DNA from: Mayamaea pseudoterrestris
Taxonomy: Eukaryota > Bacillariophyta > Bacillariophyceae > Sellaphorales > Sellaphoraceae
DNA: 64,000 nt
Reading direction: 5' to 3'
NCBI GenBank assembly: GCA_027923505.1
Contig: BROI01000005.1
Coordinates: 372,001-436,000, forward strand
The notes beneath the pieces were generated by a model. That model did no database searches, was not told where the DNA came from, and saw nothing but the letters and a program-made list of their open reading frames with translations. Position 1 is the stretch's first letter; every line of letters starts with the position of its first letter. A program made the position numbers and the translations under genes. Below, piece by piece: positions 55,367-64,000 of this stretch.

Positions 55367-58300
55367 TTAATTTACAACACCTTCGAACAAATGCAACACC
55401 TGCTCGTCCGTGGCAAGAACCTTCGTACGAAAATATTCCATCATGTCGAGATACTCTTCGTTAGGTTCAAAATCAAGGTCAACAGGCACAGGTGCCATGA
55501 GAAACAGTCCCGCAAGTGACTTGACACGCGACAACGCAACATAAAACCAGTTCTTCATACCCTTATTTGCCCACTCGACAACAACCAACTCATCCAATGA
55601 TTTACCTTGCAGCTTATGCACTGTAGTCGCATGATTGATGACGACCGGAAACTGCTGAAGCTTTATTCCAACTTCTTTCCTCCGTTGAGACTCTAATCCG
55701 ACATCAAGAGGAAAACGCACCTTATAGTTCTTTCCTTGCGACTCCAAACGAAACCGACCTTGAAAGCGTCCACCGATCCACTTTAACTGTAAGTGGTCAA
55801 CGTCAGCAGCGTCGACCGAGTTGACCCAATATCCGTTAACCTGAATTGGCATTAATCTCACACCGGGACGAAGAACAACCTTGTCAAGTACCGCTGTTGT
55901 TCCATTGGCTATTCCATTCCGGACATCCTTGTTCTGGTTACTCATCAACGGACATCCTTTGTAGAGTTTCAAGAACGGATCGCATCTTGTGTCAGCTGAC
56001 TTGACTTCCGATTCACCGCATTTCTCGAACAATACTTTACGCTGTCCAAAGCACAACTTCTGCTTTGTGCTACTCCATACTGCACCAGCCTTAATAACAA
56101 CAGCAGACAATGGTATGGTTCCAGGCTCGGCGGTTGCATTTGAATGATAGGTAGCTAAATATCGCTCGTATAAATGCTGATTGATAGCATCACGCGACTT
56201 GTTGTAACACACCGCATATTGAATCATATTCGGATTCGATATCTGCAATGGACCCCTTTGAATGTTTTGAGGGTCGTAGCTTCCAACAACTCGAGAGTTT
56301 AACAGACATCTATGCTCATCGGAAAGTCCTGTTTTTCTAAGCGAATCCATAATCTCACCGTAAACTGGATCATTTACGAACCGCCATTTTCCTTCTAGTT
56401 CCACCATACAATTCACCCCCAACCACCAAGGTACGCATGTCTTTTCTCTGTACAAGCTATGTTTTCCGATAGGTTCAAGCTGACGGAAATCGCCCAGCAT
56501 GACAACTGGAAACTTGCCCATCAATGTATCTCGATCTTCCGTTAATTCTCTCAAATTGGAGTCCAAATCCTCAAGGAAGCTAGCATCGGCAAACGAAATC
56601 TCGTCAATTATGATCATTCTCGTGTCCTTAAACGATATTCTACTATCGTTGCTTATATCGCGTTTCTGTACGCCCTTGTGCATGGCGATCTGAAACTCGG
56701 AGTGACTAGTTGTACCTCCAATCTCACACGCTGCTGCACCCGTCAACGCAGTGAGTCTGATAGTGCCTTGAGTAAATTCATGATCAATCATCAAGCTAAA
56801 CGATTTTGCGTAGGTAATGAATTCTTTCAATATCGCCGACTTTCCTGCTCCAGCAGGACCAGTGACAAACAGCCGCAGAGGAGATCCATCGACCGATAGA
56901 GCTCGGCGTGCGAGCATCCTTAACTTGATAATATTCGTCTCGAAGTCTCCTCGCCGTGCATCATTTTCTTTCCAGTCATTTCGGGCCTCTTCCATGAAAC
57001 TCAAGACATATGTTGAAGCCAAAATATGAAAACACATCTGCTGTTTCTTGTCAAGTCCACAAGCTATGCTCCAATCAACGATAGATTTCCAGCTTCCACT
57101 AGCTATTACACCATTATTAATGGGTTCCACAATTAGTAATGGTGTAGCTTCGTTTTCGATATCCGCTGCATGATCAGTTGACAAATCATTGAATTTAGAA
57201 AACACGATGCTGTTCAGCTCCGATGTACACGAAACAAAACGCGTTGCATTCACTGTTGTGTGTTCAGGTTCAGAGACAGCAGATGTTGACGAGTCGAAAT
57301 GCAAAAGTGGTTCCGATTGAATGTCGCTCGAAAATGTTCCAGCTGTGCATTGCAAATTAATCTCCGGTGGCAATTCCTGACTGAAATTAAACGAGACAGG
57401 CTCTGCTTCCAAACCTTGAAACGCACTACTCGCGAGATATTGGTATAATTTGGCCATCTGCTGGTGACGTTGCATATTGTCGAATTCCTGATTGTCAATT
57501 TCTGAAGGACCAGATTCAGCGAGTTCAGTTTCCAAGGATACTAAATTAGGTGGAACCTGCGACGCATGCGAATTAGCCAAGGAAACTATATGATCAGCAA
57601 TTGTAAACATTTCGTCACTTATTTGTCCAGATTTCTTCGCTTCCAAGAACGTTGCTTGATAAGTACCAAGACTGGTCATGTCGCCTAAGGACCTGAAGGG
57701 CAGAAACAGAATCATAAATTTGAAACAATATTCCTCCTTGCTCTTAAAATCAGGGCTTGTTTCGTCGGGGTCAGTATGAAGAGACGTCAGAAAAGAAGAT
57801 GTATTACCCAACCAAGACCATGAAAATACAGGAACGGCCTTGACACCCTTACGCATAACAACCGACTGACACTCTGCCATCGGATGAGATTCGAGTAACT
57901 CGTATCGTTCCTCCATGACATCAAGTTTACTTGTTGCAACCACCTGGTATCCCTCGAAATAAGAATAGAGACATTCGTTCTCACATGTAACAGGTCTATG
58001 CAAATAATCAAGGGCTTTGTGGGTAATGTACGTTTTCTTGTTCCGTGTCTTGTAACTCATTATGACAAACTCGTTCTCCAACATCTTTTGCAGCCCATAA
58101 CATGGCAAATAGACGGCATCATGCGAATACTGAAAGCGCGACCCAACTAATGCAAGGTGCCGCGCCATAGGTGCAGCAACAATATGTGTACCAGTGTGGC
58201 TATAAATCCCCGCAAGCAAACGGCGAAATCCAACGCGATGGTCATCAGAAAGCGGATCCTCGAGTGTCTGATCGCGCTGAAGCATCCTGCATATTACCTG

Positions 58301-61141
58301 CGCGACTAACTGAAATGCCATCTGCTCTTCCTTTTGCTGGGACTTCACCTGATAACCAGTAACATACATTACAGCACGCCCGCTTATTCCAAAGGTTACA
58401 TTATTGTTGCAACACAGCAACTGAGTGATACCGTCATTGTTGCGGTTCATGAACACATCCCCAATATCACGCTTGGGTTGGAGAGTGAACATATACTCAA
58501 TACTTTGGAGCCCCATAAAATCCGACCAAACGTCAGGTTTTTCACAATACACAAAGTGGTCGCTAGAGGACACCGCCTCAGGAAGGTTAGCAAAACATTC
58601 ATCGCCTTTTTTGAAACATCTGGTTGTGTGTGTGGGAAAATGCGAGTTCACAGCAACATTAGCAGCGAAACGTCTCAGACATGACTCCTTCGACTCTTCG
58701 ACGTCTGAATACCAACTGAAATTCTTCTGATCTTCGTAACATTGATAGTTAAGACGCGGGACTGACTTTTCGGGGTAGTCAAACTTTGAATATCCTTCTC
58801 CATGTATATTGCTACCAAAATGGGTATCCAACGCACGCTTGATAATATCTTGCACCGTGAAAACAGTCTTGCACATTCGACAAGACGCAATAGTACCCTT
58901 GTGCGTAAGACATTGCTTCTTGTGACGCATTTGACGTATACAGTCATTGCCAACTGATTCGATTTCACCTTGTACATGACTACCTGTCCACAATCGCTTC
59001 CGCCTGCAGTCGCAATCGAAAACAGAATGCGAAGATAATTTCCCTCCGGTGCCAAAATCACCAAACAACGAAGCTGAACAAATTCCAGAGTAATATTCCA
59101 AAACATTGGAAGCAAGACGAGTAAATGACGCGGGTCCCGTTTTTTTCTGTAACGCCAACTGAACTGCAGGCCAGTGCTTAATAAACAATAGAAAATGGCC
59201 ATGAAGCGTTTTGCGGCCCTGTTCTTCCGTCGCCAAACACCACGCCACCATGTCTCCGAATATGCCGATTCCCTTACTCTTCTGATTGTCTATATCCCAA
59301 TTGAACAAATGACGAATAACAGCTTTCACAACGCGTTCATATTCCTCAGCGCACAATCCAGGATGCTCGTACCGAACATCCTGACGCATCCGAAAGTTGT
59401 CGATAATCTGTCGGTCAGTAAGGCTCGCCACGTTGACTGTGCTGTCGGGATTATAATTTTCTTTGCCGAGGGCGTAAACAACAATGCGATAGTTGCGCTG
59501 GTCGTCCGGTGAAACCGTTAGAAAGATTGCGGGCATCCCGAATTTCATGAGGAACGAGAAATATACTTTTCGAGCCTCCTGCGACGCTTCATTTGTATGC
59601 GGCAAGTTCTCACATACCGCTGTTATACTGCGCAGAAAACGATGCTCTGTAGTACTTCTTCGGCTTACACCATGCTGTTGCTGACAGTCTGTAATCGCCT
59701 TTTCAAACTGATCGTGGGACATGGTACCATATTTGTCTGCAATGGAACGACCATCTGTTTGTTTTATATTACACTGAATCACAACACTTTTAAAGATGAT
59801 CTCCTTGAGAATAAGATTTTCGATAACCAAAACAAACATAGGTCCATGAAAGACAGATTTGCGATGCCGAAGATACTTCTTGTAAACATCGATACGATTT
59901 CGACTGCATTGATTCTTGTTTCCTTTTCTCTTCTTCAATTTCAAAACGGCCGGGTCATCAGCTAGACCGGTAAATCCATACGGAAACTGCAAAATGAAGG
60001 CATCTGCAATGGTGTCCCCCTGAAAGTCCATGAATTTATCTGCAGAAGGCCGAGCGTGCATCTGCGCCTCGAACTTCCCTCCATTATGTTCCAATACGTA
60101 TCTGCGGAATTCATCCTGTGTCTGAAACGTTCCATTCATGCGACCAGGAAGTGTGACATCAGGAAAGACATGGGTGATACTCATTTCGTTCTCCACATCA
60201 ACGCTTACACTCCTTTGCCATTCCACCTTATCTTCGACAATTCTCGGTATTGGCAAGCTGGCAGGGTCGGGTATATGAAGGTCCCTGTAGCGGAAATTGT
60301 TCACCTTCAACCAATTCCAAGCATTTATCACCTTTTCCGGATCAACACGGGTCTTTTGTAATACTTTGGCTTTCTGCGTCGATGTAAAGGGTCCGCACAA
60401 GACAACAAGTAGTCTCCCATGCAAGCCAGAATCCTGTATTTGCATCATATTCGCAACGTTCGTCTCAGGATGATTTTTTAGTAGTGTAGTCCATCCTTTT
60501 ATTTGTTTGTGACAGCCTCCAAAGAACACCCATGTTTGACAATGAAGTTTGGCTTTGCATACCAATGCCAATTCAACTTCGTTAAGACACTTGAGCTCTT
60601 CAGGTTCATGACCGATAACGTAGCCGTTGGCAATTGACTGCCGCGGCGGACGGCGTCTGTCTGCATGCTTCACTTCTGCGTTAGTCTCAAGGTCAGCCAG
60701 ACACTTACGACATATGCTTATTTCATTCCTTTTGTTCACAAAAGCATCAGGTGATAGAACATAATCCTTTAACGTAGGATGAGTTGCAGTGTATTCATTT
60801 AACAACTCTATTGGATAAACATCCGAAAGATCAGTCTTCCGCATCTTAGCATTCGAACAAAGAGACGCAATTCTTGCAACTGATACCATTTTATGCCAAT
60901 ATGCTTCATCTGGTATTCCGTCACAAACGCAGCAGAAAACTGCATGAAGAGTTTTAGTCTGGGGCTCTTTAATTACATAACTTTCGAGCTCCTGAGAAGC
61001 CCTGGCTAAAAGTTCGCGTTTGGTCTCCGTCGATGGTATTGCGAGACGCATTATTGCAAAAAGATGTAAAACGAATGTGATATGCATGACACAGACAAAG
61101 ACATATGTATTATGATAACACAGCCTTCTACAAATAAACAT
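55367..61141 (-). mobile_element. Helitron Rep-helicase, intact reading frame
   Basis: A single uninterrupted 1,924-codon frame encodes the rolling-circle transposase of a Helitron. The first ATG is at 61,141, but an inner ATG at ~61,051 (MRLAIPSTETKR) may be the true start. In order it has a Cys-rich N-terminal part (CCVCDG, ICRKCLADL) and a Helitron-like N domain. The HUH site follows at about residue 650 (TLHGHFLLF), then a zinc-like cluster (CDCRRKR, CLTH, CRMCK) and the YxxxY nucleophile region at ~925 (MYVTGYQVK). The PIF1-type helicase starts near 1,425: Walker A TGPAGAGKS, Walker B IIIDEISF, LGDFRQLEP, TVHKLQGKS, YVALSRVKS. No endonuclease domain was seen. Element termini were not found. 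Confidence 0.9.
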
Positions 61142-61158
61142 ATCGAGCGTTGAGGCAA

Positions 61159-61237
61159 AATTTCAAATTTCGCCAGCACGTACCAGCAAAACGATTCCTT
61201 CTCGTTAGGCGACGCGAGCGTGCTGGCGTTTGAAATT
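61159..61237 (-). repeat. Long inverted repeat upstream of the Rep-helicase
   Basis: AATTTCAAA + TTT bulge + CGCCAGCACG (61,159-61,180) pairs with CGTGCTGGCGTTTGAAATT (61,219-61,237): 19 bp, all paired apart from the 3-base bulge, around a 38-base loop. It lies about 20 bp 5' of the ATG at 61,141. Confidence 0.85.
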
Positions 61238-61448
61238 GCTGTATAGCGGAATTTATCTATTTCGAATCCGTCAAACTACTTTTCGTGTCGAACGACAAGT
61301 GCTTTTCAGTTCATACGCTAACAAAAGGGGTTGTTCCGCACACGGTCGGCACAGTGTGGCCACAGGTCCAACACGATACACAAATCGCGAAGCCAAAAAC
61401 AACCGTCTACAAGCTAAATAACAATAGAAACACATACTATGTTGCCGA

Positions 61449-62402
61449 TTACTTAACTACGTCGACCCATTGATATCTTTTACGTCGAGCAATACCCTCC
61501 TTTTGTTGACGGCGATCTATCGCAATATGTCTGCGTGCCTCGAACTCCGACCTTGCAGGATTACGTTCCCCGCCGTACCGATGGAACAACGTCAAATATC
61601 TCTTCACTTCCGGAATGGATCGAAACTTGAAACCAAAATGATTTGTGTAATAGTAAGTGTCGAAACGAGCTTGCCTTTCCCCATTTCGCGAGACGCGCTG
61701 AACACGAGACTGTATCCATCCTCTATCCCAAGATATTTTCCTGCAATTGACCGGAGCGAAGAACTTACTTCCACACGATTCTCGCAAGCGGCTGTCCATA
61801 ATTACTCGCAGCGTGCGATATCTCTCTTTACACTCACCATCCGGAAGATAACGAAAGAATCGAGATAAATACGGCTTTTCGAATTCCTTATCGACCGTAT
61901 ACCCCATGCGCAGAAGTTCGTGAGCTCGCTCGTAAACAGCGTCAAACCGACTTCGAAACCTGTTATCCACAATACAGAATATGAAGTCCGTCAATGCATC
62001 CCCGCCTTCCTGGAACACTGATTCGTTGTCATTCGCAAGCTTCACCACATCGTTTACACCCGATGATCGAATTATATCGACGAGGGAGTGATTCAATACT
62101 TTAGATTCAGCCAACAACACTATAAACCATTCCAACAGAAGAGGCAACGCTTCAGTCTCTTCAGCCGAAACCGAAGTGCTATCCCATGAGTGACCTCTTT
62201 CAAGAAGCATCAGAGATGATCCGATCAAGCAAACTAGACGAGCCAAATGAATCGAGATGCGAAGGTAAACGGAGATGTCAAGATCGCTATCGCAGTTTAT
62301 CAAAGGACAACGATCGCTATCGCAGTTTATCAAAGGAGGACGACTGATGTTGATGGATCCGTTAGCGACCCGGCAGGAATCGCGCGCCGGGTGGTCGTCC
62401 AT
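61449..62402 (-). CDS. MBD-like protein, paralogue 4
   Basis: 317 residues from the ATG at 62,402. The C-terminal part has the clearest MBD-like pattern with paralogue 1: RGWIQSRVQR, RFDTYYYTN, GFKFRSIPEVKRYL, retaining the Arg/Asp/Arg contact positions of MeCP2. A middle block LLRMGYTVDK, YLSRFFRYLP corresponds to the MGF...RR block of the family. The N-terminus contains a duplicated decapeptide (PLINCDSD twice) from a 30-bp DNA repeat; the real start could lie downstream. The tail is basic (GIARRKRYQW). Confidence 0.55.
   Translation of the reverse strand: MDDHPARDSCRVANGSINISRPPLINCDSDRCPLINCDSDLDISVYLRISIHLARLVCLIGSSLMLLERGHSWDSTSVSAEETEALPLLLEWFIVLLAESKVLNHSLVDIIRSSGVNDVVKLANDNESVFQEGGDALTDFIFCIVDNRFRSRFDAVYERAHELLRMGYTVDKEFEKPYLSRFFRYLPDGECKERYRTLRVIMDSRLRESCGSKFFAPVNCRKISWDRGWIQSRVQRVSRNGERQARFDTYYYTNHFGFKFRSIPEVKRYLTLFHRYGGERNPARSEFEARRHIAIDRRQQKEGIARRKRYQWVDVVK
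62282..62337. repeat. Short in-frame tandem repeat (30-bp period)
   Basis: A 26-base stretch at 62,282-62,307 recurs at 62,312-62,337, giving the repeated decapeptide near the start of paralogue 4. Confidence 0.9.
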
Positions 62403-62558
62403 TATTTCGCTGAAGCCGAATCACGTCAAGCAACTCAACGGTCGCACGATATCGGGAATCGCCATAAATGGCGACGTCTGTATAACAACGCTAAGTCACT
62501 AAGAACAAAGCCTGTAAATAGCCAACGATACATCATCGATGACAATGTCTACAATTAT

Positions 62559-62705
62559 GCGTTGAGTTTTTCCGATCACGAAATTTGCTTTCCATATAAA
62601 CGAGATGTCGAAATCGAGCGTTGAGTTTTCTTGAACAGAGGAAATCACCTTTCGAAATAAACGAACTGACGATTTCTACCCTTCGGAAACGAAGAGATGC
62701 TGTTA
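62559..62705 (+). promoter_or_regulatory. Double repeat module in front of paralogue 5
   Basis: Two copies in tandem: one from 62,559 (GCGTTGAGTTTTTCC...CCATATAAACG) and one from 62,612 (GAGCGTTGAGTTTTC...CTTTCGAAATAAACG, then TACCCTTCGGAAACGA). It is the same block as before the acidic genes 15 kb away. The second copy runs into the start codon at 62,697. Confidence 0.55.
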
Positions 62706-63359
62706 CGAGTTGCACAAGTGCCAGCTTCAAAATGTTGTGCACACGGAAAATTACCCAACATTGCAATTAACTTCATGTACTGTGTTGCAGTGTCCAAAGT
62801 GTACAACATGTCGCTGATACAAGCGATTGCGAGACACGGTTCCCAAAGTCTATGCAAAATGATTCAAACATTGACTTGCTTGAGCACAGAACATCTCACC
62901 CAAGCTGTAATGAATAACGTAAACGACAACCTCCACAAGGACTTCAAGGAAACATGGACGCGAGTGGAGTCTCACGTGCAAATGGGTTTTGGAATGGAAC
63001 TATCTAACAATGAATACATGTTGTTTCGAACTCACATGCACGACAATGCGTCAGACACAAATCACTATGGAACTCTTCTTCGGTCGTTAGAGTCGACGAA
63101 AGATTGGGAAAAACTCAAATACTCCTGTCCCATAAACAACAAAACGATGAATTGGAAAATTGGCTGGATACAAATACGCAAACGACGACGCGCGCAGTAC
63201 GGCAGGAAACATAGATACGACAAGTTTTACTATTCACCGAAATTTGGATACAAATTCCGTTCGATCGTCGACGTCAAAGCGTTTGCAACCCATGTCGAAG
63301 AAGCGCAATCAAGTTTTGGCAACAAATCCGAAACAGTGGCTCAAAATAAAGTGCGATAA
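62697..63359 (+). CDS. MBD-like protein, paralogue 5
   Basis: 220 residues from the ATG at 62,697. The middle block is VQMGFGMELS, then MLFRTHMHD. The C-terminal MBD-like stretch is IGWIQIRKRRR, RYDKFYYSP, GYKFRSIVDVKAFA, keeping all three MeCP2 contact positions. The first loop is unusually basic. The start codon sits inside the end of the repeat module, at the place where the other modules read ATG-TAA. This suggests that the module is a promoter plus leader, which here became fused to the gene's start. Confidence 0.6.
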   Translation: MLLRVAQVPASKCCAHGKLPNIAINFMYCVAVSKVYNMSLIQAIARHGSQSLCKMIQTLTCLSTEHLTQAVMNNVNDNLHKDFKETWTRVESHVQMGFGMELSNNEYMLFRTHMHDNASDTNHYGTLLRSLESTKDWEKLKYSCPINNKTMNWKIGWIQIRKRRRAQYGRKHRYDKFYYSPKFGYKFRSIVDVKAFATHVEEAQSSFGNKSETVAQNKVR

Positions 63360-64000
63360 TGGATAACAATCGGCGACATTTTCACATAACACGTCATTGA
63401 AACATGGTAGCAAACATTGTATAATTAGAATCAGTATCCATGTCAGGTTATTCAATATCCATCTTTTTGAACTTCAGAAAACATGGATCGAACTGCCCAA
63501 GGATGAGCCCTCCGTGATCTTGTAACAACCGAAATATACGAAGCCAAGCTATACGGTCAACCAAAGTGAATTGTGTTGTGTACAAACGTCAGAAAAGGAA
63601 AACACAGTAGGAGCAACCAACAACATGACATCGAAACGATACTTCAATGTAGCATGCCTGGCCACAGAACGATGCAGGTGATCGGTACGAGGTCACTTAA
63701 ATGCTGCTTGAACTCCTTCCACTTTGGTAATTAGACCAATTGCGTCTGGATTGATATTAAAGAGCAAAAAACGGAATGAGAACGTGCTTATTGCAATCAA
63801 TCGAGACGAATTGTAAACTCAGTGCTTTGCACAACTCCCCAAGCATTCTCATTTGATGAGCTCATTCATTTCAAGAACTCTCCAGCATTCAACCAAATTT
63901 GGTAAACAGTTCCATTACACTATAGAACAAGTGTATGAACGGTATCAACATGCCGAGAACAGACTGTAGCAAGCAGTCGATGAAACGAATACACGGGCGC
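63360..64000. other. Right-edge stretch without a recognised gene
   Basis: 640 bp with no ORF of 60 codons, tRNA or repeat module that I could recognise. The island's right border is not visible in the window. Confidence 0.4.

Noticed and set aside
58171-60361. Several plus-strand ORFs of 100-120 codons inside the Helitron gene
   Set aside because: Antisense to a long frame with strong domain evidence, and the translations show no domain.
30440-63360. Island as an endogenous large DNA virus or Polinton-like element
   Set aside because: No major capsid protein, packaging ATPase, protease, family-B polymerase or integrase was recognised, and several genes have spliceosomal introns. A small RING and a MazG-like enzyme are not sufficient. 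It is not excluded, because most genes are unrecognised.

Overview
The window is nuclear DNA of a eukaryote with short GT-AG introns (about 65-280 bp), probably a stramenopile alga and most likely a diatom. The reasons are a Pro-Ser (PSxxPS) repeat protein, a very large PqiA-domain membrane protein, a bacterial-type tRNA-guanine transglycosylase with a plastid-style bipartite leader (signal peptide, then Phe at the presumed cleavage site), and mitochondrial leaders on two neighbours. The species was not identified.

Region 1 (1-30,140) is ordinary compact host sequence: a CENP-I/Mis6-like C-terminus cut by the left edge, a long serine-rich membrane protein, GPN1 GTPase, plastid-type TGT, a decayed PSxxPS repeat gene abutting a LINE reverse-transcriptase remnant, about 1.7 kb of debris, an MgtE/SLC41-type Mg transporter with a duplicated 5' leader, ArfGAP, amidophosphoribosyltransferase, a 1,543-residue PqiA-domain protein, a disordered protein, a VAMP7-like R-SNARE, mitochondrial SHMT, a small mitochondrial protein resembling the SRP54 M domain, and the KDEL receptor ERD2.

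Region 2 (about 30,440 to at least 63,360) is different. It is a dense island of mostly unrecognised genes, about one per kb, on both strands, some with spliceosomal introns. It includes an 845-residue orphan protein, a Lys/Pro-tailed protein, a MazG/dCTPP1-like nucleotide pyrophosphohydrolase, a RING finger, three tandem small acidic proteins, five paralogues ending in a methyl-CpG-binding-like (MBD) domain, a Tudor-like basic protein, a pair of related orphan proteins and an intact 1,924-codon Helitron Rep-helicase. A promoter-like repeat module and perfect hairpins recur in front of several of these genes. I see no capsid, packaging ATPase or DNA polymerase, so I do not call the island viral. 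The best reading is a Helitron-associated cargo island or a young accessory locus. Pairing 5-methylcytosine-reader-like proteins with an enzyme family that destroys modified dCTP is the most interesting functional hint.

The left part of the island is present twice in tandem (30,440-39,846 and 39,847-49,299). The two copies are almost identical in their middle. They differ by many small indels that cluster around the junction, so that the outer genes are intact and the inner ones are broken. This pattern suggests poorly corrected long-read sequence or a false duplication as much as real decay.

All calls were made by eye from sequence and translations. Intron borders come from consensus sites and frame continuity, and no database search was run.
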